Below are positions 1-6,170 of a stretch of 45,952 bases of DNA, piece by piece. The translations under genes and the position numbers were made by a program. A model generated the notes under the pieces. The model did not search any database and had not been told where the DNA came from. It saw nothing but the letters and a program-made list of their open reading frames with translations. Position 1 is the first letter of the stretch. Every line of letters begins with the position of its first letter. The stretch is from Clostridia bacterium (lineage in GTDB: Bacteria; Bacillota; Clostridia; Christensenellales; UBA1242). The stretch covers positions 1 to 45,952 of the forward strand of contig JAEEMI010000021.1 in assembly GCA_016283155.1 (NCBI GenBank). Direction: 5' to 3'.

Positions 1-252
1 AAAGGTTTTCAGGAAGGATATTATCCAAGTTCAAATGAAGTTGAAAATTTATTTAGTCGTAATAAATTCAAAAAGATTTCTTTAATGTCAATCAGAGGAA
101 TTGGTTATGAAAAGGAAGATAAACTATATCAACTTGAAGATGAAAAAATGTTTAATGAAATAATTAACATTATTGAAAAAACGTCTGATATAAAAGAAAT
201 CATCGAAACTTGTGGGCACGCTATGTACATTGGAAAAAAAGTTGGAATGTGA
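1..252 (+). CDS. C-terminal end of a class I SAM-dependent methyltransferase (partial)
   Basis: An open frame runs from the first base to the TGA at 250-252, giving 83 residues with no start in the window. The segment reads like the tail of small SAM-dependent methyltransferases: a LMSIRGIGYEKEDK stretch, then CGHAMYIGKK close to the stop. The Rossmann SAM-binding core lies upstream, outside the window, so the substrate cannot be named. Its stop overlaps the next gene (TGATG), which suggests one transcript and translational coupling. The family assignment rests on C-terminal similarity recalled from known proteins and is moderate. Confidence 0.6.
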   Translation, partial: KGFQEGYYPSSNEVENLFSRNKFKKISLMSIRGIGYEKEDKLYQLEDEKMFNEIINIIEKTSDIKEIIETCGHAMYIGKKVGM

Positions 253-881
253 TGATGAATTTTGCAGATGAAATCAATAATTTGGAGACGCAAGAATTTG
301 ATGCCGATTATATAATTCAAAAAGGTACGCTACCAATCTTGTTTACTGCGCCGCATACAATGAAACAAATCAGAACAGACGGCACTGTAAAACTCCGCGA
401 ACCATACACGAAAGCCATCGCTTTGTATCTAAATCAACATTGTGGTGTGAATGCAATGGTAAAGATTAAAGATACTGGTTTAGACGCAAATCGTGAAAAT
501 CGTGACCAATTCAAAACCGAATTATTGCGCTTTGTTAAAGATAATCACATTAAGTTAGTTATTGATTTACACGGAGCAACACAATCTCGCGATTTTGATC
601 TTGAATTTGGCACGTTAAATAATTTGTCGGCAGATTTTTCTACTGTTAGAGAATTAGAAGAAGCCTTTACCGAAAATGGTATCCAGAACGTTAAATACAA
701 TGACCCATTCAAAGGTGGCGCAATTACTGAATCGGTTTGTGGACTGAAAGACGTTGATGTAGTTCAAATTGAAATTAATGCCAAATATCGTGATTATCAT
801 CATTTAGAATATTTAGAACAACTTTGTCACAGTTTTGAAAATTTTATTCAACAATATAAGACTTATACTACTAATCGTTAA
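252..881 (+). CDS. N-formylglutamate amidohydrolase-like protein
   Basis: A 209-residue protein resembling the N-formylglutamate amidohydrolase family, zinc enzymes that release formate from N-formylglutamate; some members act on other N-formyl compounds. Visible landmarks are FTAPH (H35), VIDLHGA (D105, H107) and VQIEINAKYR (E174), which fit the metal-binding and substrate-binding pattern. I chose the start at ATG 252, overlapping the upstream stop in TGATG; ATG 255 is equally possible. An upstream ATG at 210 in the same frame would extend deep into the preceding gene and adds no family sequence. No histidine-degradation genes are nearby, so the physiological substrate is uncertain. It sits in a close-packed + strand run with the methyltransferase upstream and the acetyltransferase downstream. 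Confidence 0.72.
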   Translation: MMNFADEINNLETQEFDADYIIQKGTLPILFTAPHTMKQIRTDGTVKLREPYTKAIALYLNQHCGVNAMVKIKDTGLDANRENRDQFKTELLRFVKDNHIKLVIDLHGATQSRDFDLEFGTLNNLSADFSTVRELEEAFTENGIQNVKYNDPFKGGAITESVCGLKDVDVVQIEINAKYRDYHHLEYLEQLCHSFENFIQQYKTYTTNR

Positions 882-896
882 AACAAAGGAGAGATT

Positions 897-1442
897 ATGA
901 ATAATACAAAAAAATTAGAAACTGCACGCTTGATTTTGCGCGAATTTAAAATTGACGATGCCGAAGCTATGTATCGTAATTGGGCGACCGATCCCGAATG
1001 TTGTAAGTATTTGGCTTGGGACGTTCATCAAAACCTTGATGAAACTAAAAGTGTTATCCAAAAATGGATTGATGAATACCAAAAAGGCAGTTATCATTGG
1101 GTTGTTGAATTAAAAGAAAATCACGAAATTATTGGTAGCATTTCCGTGGTTCGTGTTCATGAAGAACATAAAACAGCAGAGATTGGTTATTGCTATGGTT
1201 CGAAATTTTGGAATCACGGTTATGCCACGGAAGCATTGCGCCGTGTCATTGAGTATCTGTTAAATGAATGCGATTTCTATTTAGTGGAGTGTGGTCATAT
1301 CAGTGGTAATCCGGCCAGTGGACGAGTGATGCAAAAAGCCGGTATGAAACAAGATGGTGTTTTACGTGAAAGACATATTAACAAGGCAACCAAAGAACGT
1401 AATGATTTAATCTTTTATTCAATTAAAAAGGATGAATTATAA
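897..1442 (+). CDS. GNAT family N-acetyltransferase (RimJ/RimL-like)
   Basis: A 181-residue acetyltransferase of the RimJ/RimL branch of the GNAT fold, which transfers acetyl from acetyl-CoA to an amine, often a protein N-terminus or a small molecule. The N-terminus LETARLILREFKIDDAEAMY is characteristic. The acetyl-CoA site is in EIGYCYGSKFWNHGYATEAL, where NHGYA takes the place of the Q/R-x-x-G-x-G/A loop. A late GNPASGRVMQKAGM segment matches motif B (N-x-x-S-x-x-V/L-x-x-K-x-G). A good ribosome binding site, AAAGGAGAG, stands 5-6 bases before ATG 897. It follows the amidohydrolase gene by 15 bases and is probably cotranscribed. The substrate is unknown. Confidence 0.85.
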   Translation: MNNTKKLETARLILREFKIDDAEAMYRNWATDPECCKYLAWDVHQNLDETKSVIQKWIDEYQKGSYHWVVELKENHEIIGSISVVRVHEEHKTAEIGYCYGSKFWNHGYATEALRRVIEYLLNECDFYLVECGHISGNPASGRVMQKAGMKQDGVLRERHINKATKERNDLIFYSIKKDEL

Positions 1443-1444
1443 AG

Positions 1445-1984
1445 ATGAACAATTATTTAATCTTGCACGGCAGTTTTGGTTCACCAAATTCAAACTGGTT
1501 TCCGTGGTTAAAATGTAAATTACAGAAACAAGGACAAAATGTTACAGTACCGCAAATGCCAATTGGTGTAGGTAAACAAAATTTCGAAAATTGGTCTAAA
1601 GTGTTGGATGACTTAAACATTAACGAGAATACGATTATTATCGCTCACAGTATTGCACCTGTGTTTATATGTAAGTATTTAATTAGTAAAAATATAAAAG
1701 TGAAGAAACTTGTTTTTGTTTGTGGTTTTAATCAATATTTGGGAATTAATGAAATGTATGATGCTGTGAATAAGCCAATGTTTGTTGATAACATTGTCAT
1801 AATAAAAGATTATTGTACAGATATAACTTGTTATTATTCTGATAATGACCCATATGTAAGTTATGCTGCAGAAAAATCATTTGCCGATACGATTGCCAAT
1901 CAGCAATATGTTATTAAAAGCAGCGGTCATATTAATGCAGAAAGCGGCTATACAGTGTTTGAAGAAATTCTAAAAGTATTGTAA
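1445..1984 (+). CDS. RBBP9/YdeN-type alpha/beta serine hydrolase
   Basis: A 179-residue compact alpha/beta hydrolase. The N-terminal LILHGSFGSPNSNWFPWL is typical of the RBBP9/YdeN family. The nucleophile elbow is AHSIA (S69), a small-residue variant of G-x-S-x-G. An acid is available in YYSDNDPYV (D133 or D135), and the catalytic histidine is probably H162 in SSGHINAESGY. The natural substrate of bacterial members is not established; related proteins hydrolyse small esters or peptides. It starts two bases after the acetyltransferase stop, so the two genes are almost certainly in one transcript. No signal peptide is visible, which implies a cytoplasmic location. Confidence 0.82.
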   Translation: MNNYLILHGSFGSPNSNWFPWLKCKLQKQGQNVTVPQMPIGVGKQNFENWSKVLDDLNINENTIIIAHSIAPVFICKYLISKNIKVKKLVFVCGFNQYLGINEMYDAVNKPMFVDNIVIIKDYCTDITCYYSDNDPYVSYAAEKSFADTIANQQYVIKSSGHINAESGYTVFEEILKVL

Positions 1985-1992
1985 ACTAATTG

Positions 1993-2838
1993 ATGATTAT
2001 GAATAACGAAAACAAATTTAACATTAACTGGTTTCCGGGACATATGGCACAGACGCTCAAAATGATTGATGCGGAATTGAAAATATGTGATGCCATTGTG
2101 TATGTAGTAGATGCGCGTTGTCCACAATCCTGTATTAATCCACAGTTTGATGATTTTGTGGGGCGTAAGCCAGTGTTATTTGTGTTGAATAAAATTGATT
2201 TAGCATCAAGCGGTGTCAAGGAACAATTTATTCAGTCATTGCAATTAAAAACACCTTACGCAGTAATAACGCGCAATTCAGTCAAAAGCGGCGGAACAGA
2301 TGCTGTTGTAAAAACACTACAAAAATTATTAGCTGAACGGATTCAGACTAAATTAGCGCACGGAATTACTAAGACTTTACGTGTGGCTGTAATTGGTGTT
2401 ACTAATTGTGGCAAATCGACTTTTATTAATAATATGACGAACAAAGGTAAAACACAAACTGGTAATCGTCCGGGTGTAACACGAACGAAACAATGGGTTC
2501 CGATTACGGATAATCTTTGGCTGTTGGATACACCTGGTACGTTATGGCCGGCTTTTGCTAATCAACAGATCGCGCGCAATTTAGCCTATGTTGGTTCAAT
2601 TAAAGATGATATTTTAGATACGGTTGCTTTAAGTCAAACATTATTGGCAGATTTGAATCAATTGCAACCTGAGGCAGTTAAAAACCGTTTTGGTGTTAAT
2701 ACATTCGATGAGATTGCCAAGAAGCGTGGTTGTTTATTGCGTGGTGGGATATTAGATACACGTCGTGCCGCTAAGATGATTTTGGCAGAATTCCGCGAAG
2801 GAAAAATTGGTAAATTTAATTTGGATAATTTATTATGA
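1993..2838 (+). CDS. ylqF: Ribosome biogenesis GTPase YlqF/RbgA
   Basis: A circularly permuted GTPase of the YlqF/RbgA family, which helps late assembly of the 50S subunit. The motifs come in permuted order: FVLNKIDLAS (G4) first, then GVTNCGKSTFINNM (G1/P-loop), the G2 threonine in GVTRTKQW, and LLDTPGTLWP (G3). The N-terminal NWFPGHMAQTLK is the family hallmark. The P-loop reads TNCGKS where relatives usually have PNVGKS. Length (281 residues) is normal. The start is ambiguous among TTG 1990, ATG 1993 and ATG 1999. I prefer 1993 because a possible TTGAAG-17-TAAACT promoter ends five bases before it and no ribosome binding site is visible. It overlaps the next gene by four bases (ATGA). Confidence 0.93.
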   Translation: MIMNNENKFNINWFPGHMAQTLKMIDAELKICDAIVYVVDARCPQSCINPQFDDFVGRKPVLFVLNKIDLASSGVKEQFIQSLQLKTPYAVITRNSVKSGGTDAVVKTLQKLLAERIQTKLAHGITKTLRVAVIGVTNCGKSTFINNMTNKGKTQTGNRPGVTRTKQWVPITDNLWLLDTPGTLWPAFANQQIARNLAYVGSIKDDILDTVALSQTLLADLNQLQPEAVKNRFGVNTFDEIAKKRGCLLRGGILDTRRAAKMILAEFREGKIGKFNLDNLL

Positions 2839-3188
2839 CACATCAAACGTTACAACAAGAGTTTGGACAATACGGCGAAGATTTAGCCGCACGATTTTGC
2901 CGTCAACATCATTTCAAAATCATTGCACGTAATTATAAGTGTCGTTTCGGCGAGATTGATATTATCGCCGAACGTGATGGAGTCGTCCATTTTATTGAAG
3001 TTAAAAATCGTTCTAAAGACTTAATTCCGGGACGTTATGCCGTGAATACTAGCAAACAATGTCATATACGCAAGGCAGCACAAAATTATTTAATGCAGCA
3101 CAATTTAACAAACACGTGTTTGGTTGCATTTGACGTAATTGAAATTACCGACGGTAATTTGGAATTTTTGGAGAATTGTTTTTATTGA
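2835..3188 (+). CDS. YraN-family (UPF0102) nuclease-like protein
   Basis: A 117-residue protein of the YraN/UPF0102 family, which has a restriction-endonuclease-like fold and no firmly established function. The conserved N-terminus GQYGEDLAARFCRQHHFKII and the core CRFGEIDIIAERDGVVHFIEVKNR are present. The latter carries the acidic residues and E-V-K triad typical of PD-(D/E)xK nucleases. Its ATG lies inside the stop of ylqF (ATGA), so translation is coupled; ylqF/rnhB/yraN clusters are common in Bacillota, although rnhB is absent here. No membrane segment or signal peptide is visible. Confidence 0.85.
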   Translation: MTHQTLQQEFGQYGEDLAARFCRQHHFKIIARNYKCRFGEIDIIAERDGVVHFIEVKNRSKDLIPGRYAVNTSKQCHIRKAAQNYLMQHNLTNTCLVAFDVIEITDGNLEFLENCFY

Positions 3189-3210
3189 AAATATGTTTTG
3201 CTTTTTGAAG

Positions 3211-3219
3211 TGATATGAT
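3211..3219 (+). promoter_or_regulatory. Extended -10 promoter before the small membrane protein gene
   Basis: TG-A-TATGAT is an extended -10 element about 30 bases before the TTG start at 3249. No convincing -35 hexamer stands 17 bases upstream. A small palindrome (ATGATA, three bases, TATCAT) overlaps it and might be an operator, although it may be chance in AT-rich DNA. Confidence 0.4.
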
Positions 3220-3248
3220 AATCTATCATAATAGAAAGGTGGTACATT

Positions 3249-3518
3249 TTGGAAGAAGAAATTAAAACTCTAAAACAAGAAATTAATGCGATTAAAGAGC
3301 GCAATAAAAAAGTTGAAATTAACAAAGCGTGGGAAACATCTTGGTGTAGACAAATTGTGATTTGCGTGTTGACTTATATTGTCGTTCTATTTTATTCATA
3401 TTTAATTGCCCGAACTTCGAGTATTTTCTTGAGTTCATTAGTTCCAGTGATTGGTTTTACTTTATCAACATTATCGTTAAAATTTGTACGTAAAATTTGG
3501 GAAAAGCATCGTAAATAG
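3249..3518 (+). CDS. Small predicted membrane protein of unknown function
   Basis: I do not recognise this 89-residue protein. It begins with about 25 charged, heptad-like residues (EEEIKTLKQEINAIKERNKK), a likely short coiled coil. Two hydrophobic segments follow, near residues 33-52 (IVICVLTYIVVLFYSYLIA) and 56-76 (SIFLSSLVPVIGFTLSTLSL), then a basic tail (KFVRKIWEKHRK). This predicts a two-helix membrane protein with both ends in the cytoplasm. The start is TTG at 3249, supported by AAAGGTGG seven bases upstream. It ends six bases from the convergent holB-like gene with no terminator between. A role in membrane attachment or complex formation is only a guess. Confidence 0.7.
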   Translation: MEEEIKTLKQEINAIKERNKKVEINKAWETSWCRQIVICVLTYIVVLFYSYLIARTSSIFLSSLVPVIGFTLSTLSLKFVRKIWEKHRK

Positions 3519-3524
3519 TTCACG

Positions 3525-4184
3525 TTAAAATCGGGCTAACAATAATAAATCAAATGTGTTGGTAGAATTACAGTTAGCGGCAATGTTACGCGAGATTTTA
3601 GCAAGTGCTTGGTAAATGGCAAATTTTTTATCAGCGGAAAATTCGGCGGTTGCCAGTTCTTTGTTTAATGCATCAAGTGCCAAAGTTAAATTTTCTGGTT
3701 TGCTTAAAACCGGTAAGCAAGACATCGCCACGTCAATTGTTGTGGCTGTGAAAAATTGATGGGCTGCTTGTTGAATAGCAGGGGTGTCCGGGTTAGCTTG
3801 TGCCAGTTGCTGTAAAGTTTTATTTTCTTTTGTGTGATGGTATTTGATGATACAGCGACTGCGTACGGTCGGTAGAATGCGGTCTAGATTTTGACAAATA
3901 AACATTACGGTCGTATTATCATTAGCTTCTTCAATTGTTTTTAACAACTTGTTTTGCGCACTGGTATTCATTAATTCAGCTTGAAAAACAATAAACAATT
4001 TCTTATCAGAAACTGCAGCCAAGTTAAACTGATTAATCATTTCGTTAATAACATCAACGGTGATTTCTTTTTTGTCGGCATTCTTCTTAACCCAAAAAAC
4101 ATCACTCGGATTATATGATTTAGCATATTCTAAAGCTTCTTGTTCCGCACTAACTGGGTCGGTTGTAACAATTAAATAATTCAT
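3525..4184 (-). CDS. holB: Short DNA polymerase III delta-prime-like subunit
   Basis: A 219-residue protein resembling the middle and C-terminal parts of the clamp-loader delta-prime subunit, which with tau/gamma and delta opens the sliding clamp. The recognisable core is FIVFQAELMNTSAQNKLLKT, IEEAN and ILPTVRSRCIIKYH, matching the conserved N-A-L-L-K-x-(L/I)-E-E-P and SRC region. Usual delta-prime proteins are about 300-340 residues; this one lacks the N-terminal zinc module and nucleotide-binding part. There is no stop or frameshift remnant upstream, because its ATG overlaps the tmk stop in TAATG. The short form therefore looks native. The tmk-holB pairing is common in Bacillota and supports the call. 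Confidence 0.78.
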   Translation of the reverse strand: MNYLIVTTDPVSAEQEALEYAKSYNPSDVFWVKKNADKKEITVDVINEMINQFNLAAVSDKKLFIVFQAELMNTSAQNKLLKTIEEANDNTTVMFICQNLDRILPTVRSRCIIKYHHTKENKTLQQLAQANPDTPAIQQAAHQFFTATTIDVAMSCLPVLSKPENLTLALDALNKELATAEFSADKKFAIYQALAKISRNIAANCNSTNTFDLLLLARF

Positions 4185-4849
4185 TATAACCCCAATGCGG
4201 CTTTAATTTTTTCGTGAATTTCGTCAGGTGTGAGAATTTCACCAAAGTCATCAAGGCATTGAATTTTTTGCCAGCCGAAAAGTTCGCAAGCTTCAAGTCC
4301 AGCATTATAGGCACTTGATAAATGATTATAGTTGGCTTCGTGAATATCCTTAGTGTATTCGTCACCAATTTTTAATTGTTCGCGTTTGCTAATTAATTCC
4401 ATCGCTTTGGCTGTTGGTAAGTCCAAAAATAAAACCTTGTCAGGGCGGGGTAACTTCAACGTGTTGAATTCAAAATCATCAACCCAACGTATCAAGTTTT
4501 CACGTTCAGTACGTCCTTGAATCTTACCAGCTTGGTGTAACATATTAGATTGTACATAACGGTCAAATAAAACAATTGCATCAGATTTTAATTGTGGCAA
4601 TAATTTAGTCATCTTACAAATACGATCAGCGGCAAATAATGTACTGGCTTGGTAGGCATCTAACACATTTGGGTCATCGCCGAATTCACCCGATAAATAC
4701 ATTTTAACAGGAGCAGAACTTGGGCTGTCATAATCTGGAAAAGATACAATATGTACGTCGGCACCTTTTTCTTTTAAATAATCATATAGTTTTTTGATTT
4801 GGGTTTTTTTACCAGAACCATCTGTTCCTTCAATTGCATAAAATTTCAT
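4184..4849 (-). CDS. tmk: Thymidylate kinase
   Basis: A 221-residue thymidylate kinase, which phosphorylates dTMP to dTDP for DNA synthesis. It opens MKFYAIEGTDGSGKKTQIKK, giving the P-loop GTDGSGKKT directly after the first strand. The LFDRYVQSN segment is the DRY-type dTMP-binding motif, and a lid region follows (GKIQGRTERENLIRW). The frame is open for 39 more codons upstream, but that stretch carries no family sequence and runs into spmA, so I place the start at the ATG complementary to 4847-4849. A TATAAT-like -10 on the minus strand lies nine bases before that start, so the leader would be only a few bases. It is coupled to the holB-like gene. Confidence 0.92.
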   Translation of the reverse strand: MKFYAIEGTDGSGKKTQIKKLYDYLKEKGADVHIVSFPDYDSPSSAPVKMYLSGEFGDDPNVLDAYQASTLFAADRICKMTKLLPQLKSDAIVLFDRYVQSNMLHQAGKIQGRTERENLIRWVDDFEFNTLKLPRPDKVLFLDLPTAKAMELISKREQLKIGDEYTKDIHEANYNHLSSAYNAGLEACELFGWQKIQCLDDFGEILTPDEIHEKIKAALGL

Positions 4850-4855
4850 AACGAG

Positions 4856-4864
4856 ATTATTATA
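4856..4864 (-). promoter_or_regulatory. Putative -10 region for tmk
   Basis: On the minus strand TATAATAAT lies just upstream of the tmk ATG (4849). Depending on register, the -10 is TATAAT with nine bases to the start or AATAAT with six. The -35 is weak. The whole gap to the divergent spmA start is 32 bases, so the two promoters must overlap. Confidence 0.4.
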
Positions 4865-4881
4865 AAGCATAATTATGGAAA

Positions 4882-5454
4882 ATGACAGTAATTTTTTTAG
4901 TGATGATGGTTTCATCTTGTGTTTGGCTGTTATTTCAAAAACCAGATGCGATTTTATCCACTTCATTAAATGCCATTAATGACTCATTAATATTGGCGTT
5001 AACTTTAGCCGGAATTTATATCTTTTGGATGGCAATTGCTGAAATTGCTACACGGTCTGGTCTAATCAATAAAATAGCTAAACTTCTGAAAAAGCCAATT
5101 AAATTTTTGTTTGGTAAACAAACTGAAGAAGTTAATGCTTATGTCGCTACTAATATTGCTGCCAATATGATCGGTGCATCTGGAGCAGCTACACCTGCTG
5201 CAATTGCTGCTGTTGAACATATGGCAACACCTGAACAAACCAAAGCATCACCGCCAATGATTATGTTGTTTATTTTAGCTGCAACGTCTTTACAAATAAT
5301 TCCAACGACAATTATTGGTATTTTACAAGCCAATGGTAGTAACAATCCGGCTAATATTATTTTACCAACACTAATTGTATCTGCTTGCTCGACGTTAGTT
5401 GGTATCATTTTGGTTAAAATGTTTTGTCGTCAGAAGCAAAAGGATAATCGCTAA
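4882..5454 (+). CDS. spmA: Spore maturation protein A (SpmA-like, nucleoside-recognition domain)
   Basis: A 190-residue integral membrane protein matching SpmA, which with SpmB affects spore-core dehydration and spore maturation in endospore formers. The diagnostic run is NIAANMIGASGAATPAAIAA, the conserved loop of the nucleoside-recognition (Gate) domain. Hydrophobic segments lie at about residues 1-18, 30-55, 85-105, 120-145 and 155-180. The start at ATG 4882 gives the normal length; an upstream ATG at 4875 is out of frame. It abuts spmB with no gap, as in classical spmAB operons. Homologues also occur in non-sporulating bacteria, so sporulation cannot be concluded from this gene alone. Confidence 0.88.
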   Translation: MTVIFLVMMVSSCVWLLFQKPDAILSTSLNAINDSLILALTLAGIYIFWMAIAEIATRSGLINKIAKLLKKPIKFLFGKQTEEVNAYVATNIAANMIGASGAATPAAIAAVEHMATPEQTKASPPMIMLFILAATSLQIIPTTIIGILQANGSNNPANIILPTLIVSACSTLVGIILVKMFCRQKQKDNR

Positions 5455-5961
5455 ATGGCACTTTACATAGTCCCGTTATTTATTATTTTTATTTTTGTCT
5501 ATGCTAGTATTAAGGGAACAGATACCTATGGGGCGTTTGTTAAAGGTGCAAAAGATGCAATTGCTTTGATTTGGGATATTTTACCGTATATTGTAGCAAT
5601 TCTCGTCGCGGTAAAATTATTTGAAGTATCTGGATTATTATTGGCAATCTGCCGTTTTGTTGCTCCCGCGTTTCAATGCTTTGGTATTCCTGATGAATTG
5701 GCACATTTTGTCTTTTTAAAACCATTTAGCGGTGCAGGTTCAATTGCACTTTATAATGAAATTATTGCTATGTATGGACCAGACAGTTATATCTCGCGTG
5801 TGGCAAGTATTATCGCTGGTAGCAGTGATACAGTTTTTTATATTGCAACGATTTATTTTTCTAAAACCAACGTAAAAAAATTAGGATTAGCAATTCCAAT
5901 TGCTTTGTTTTGTACTTTCTTCTCGGCGGTCTTGGCTGCTTGGGTCTGTCGAATTTTCTAA
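5455..5961 (+). CDS. spmB: Spore maturation protein B (SpmB-like, nucleoside-recognition domain)
   Basis: A 168-residue membrane protein, partner of SpmA. It shows the SpmB pattern KGTDTYGAFVKGAKDAI, then KPFSGAGSIALYNE, YGPDSYISRVASIIAGSSDT and a final hydrophobic helix. In relatives the equivalent segments are K.....Y..F..GAK.G, P.SGS.A and YGPDSF...AS..QGSTDT. About four to five membrane helices are predicted, with one near residues 1-18 and one at the C-terminus. The ATG follows the spmA stop directly, so the two are cotranslated. Function beyond the SpmAB family is unproven. Confidence 0.9.
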   Translation: MALYIVPLFIIFIFVYASIKGTDTYGAFVKGAKDAIALIWDILPYIVAILVAVKLFEVSGLLLAICRFVAPAFQCFGIPDELAHFVFLKPFSGAGSIALYNEIIAMYGPDSYISRVASIIAGSSDTVFYIATIYFSKTNVKKLGLAIPIALFCTFFSAVLAAWVCRIF

Positions 5962-5976
5962 TCTAAAATTTAATAT

Positions 5977-6005
5977 TTGCAATTTTAGTTTGGTTGTGTT
6001 ATGAT
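5977..6005 (+). promoter_or_regulatory. Promoter of tRNA-Phe
   Basis: TTGCAA (5977-5982), a 17-base spacer and TATGAT (6000-6005), preceded by TG-T as an extended -10. Initiation would fall near 6012, about five bases before the mature tRNA 5' end. Confidence 0.75.
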
Positions 6006-6016
6006 AATGAAGTTAC

Positions 6017-6092
6017 GCCTTCGTAGCTCAGTCGGTAGAGCAAGGGACTGAAAATCCCTGTGTCCGTGGTTCGATTCCGCGCGAAGGCACCA
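6017..6092 (+). tRNA. tRNA-Phe (GAA anticodon)
   Basis: A full 76-base cloverleaf with encoded CCA. The acceptor stem pairs GCCTTCG with CGAAGGC, the D arm is GCTC/GAGC, and the anticodon stem is AGGGA/TCCCT around the loop CTGAAAA, giving GAA. The T arm is CGTGG-TTCGATT-CCGCG and the discriminator base is A. It is a single tRNA gene with its own promoter, placed between spmB and the large unknown gene. No integrase or attachment-site duplication is visible beside it. Confidence 0.97.
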
Positions 6093-6136
6093 AAAACAAA
6101 TTTTTAAAAATTCTAAAAAAATTTTCTTGAATTGTA

Positions 6137-6165
6137 TTGCTAGTTGAGTGCTTTTGTGCTACCAT
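6137..6165 (+). promoter_or_regulatory. Leaderless-type promoter of the 1030-residue protein gene
   Basis: TTGCTA (6137-6142), 17 bases, then TACCAT (6160-6165) with an extended TG-C just before it. The ATG at 6171 begins five bases after the -10, where transcription should start, and no ribosome binding site precedes it. Confidence 0.65.
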
Positions 6166-6170
6166 ATTTT

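Noticed and set aside
3214..3229. ATGATA/TATCAT palindrome as a regulator operator
   Set aside because: Six-base arms of pure A/T-rich sequence are expected by chance here; it is mentioned only in the promoter entry.
4850..4966. Longer N-terminus for thymidylate kinase
   Set aside because: The 39 extra codons carry no family sequence, run into spmA on the other strand and cover the apparent promoter; the conserved first strand begins right at 4849.
5962..6170. Integrative element at tRNA-Phe
   Set aside because: No integrase, no duplicated tRNA 3' end and no change in codon use were found in the flanking genes.
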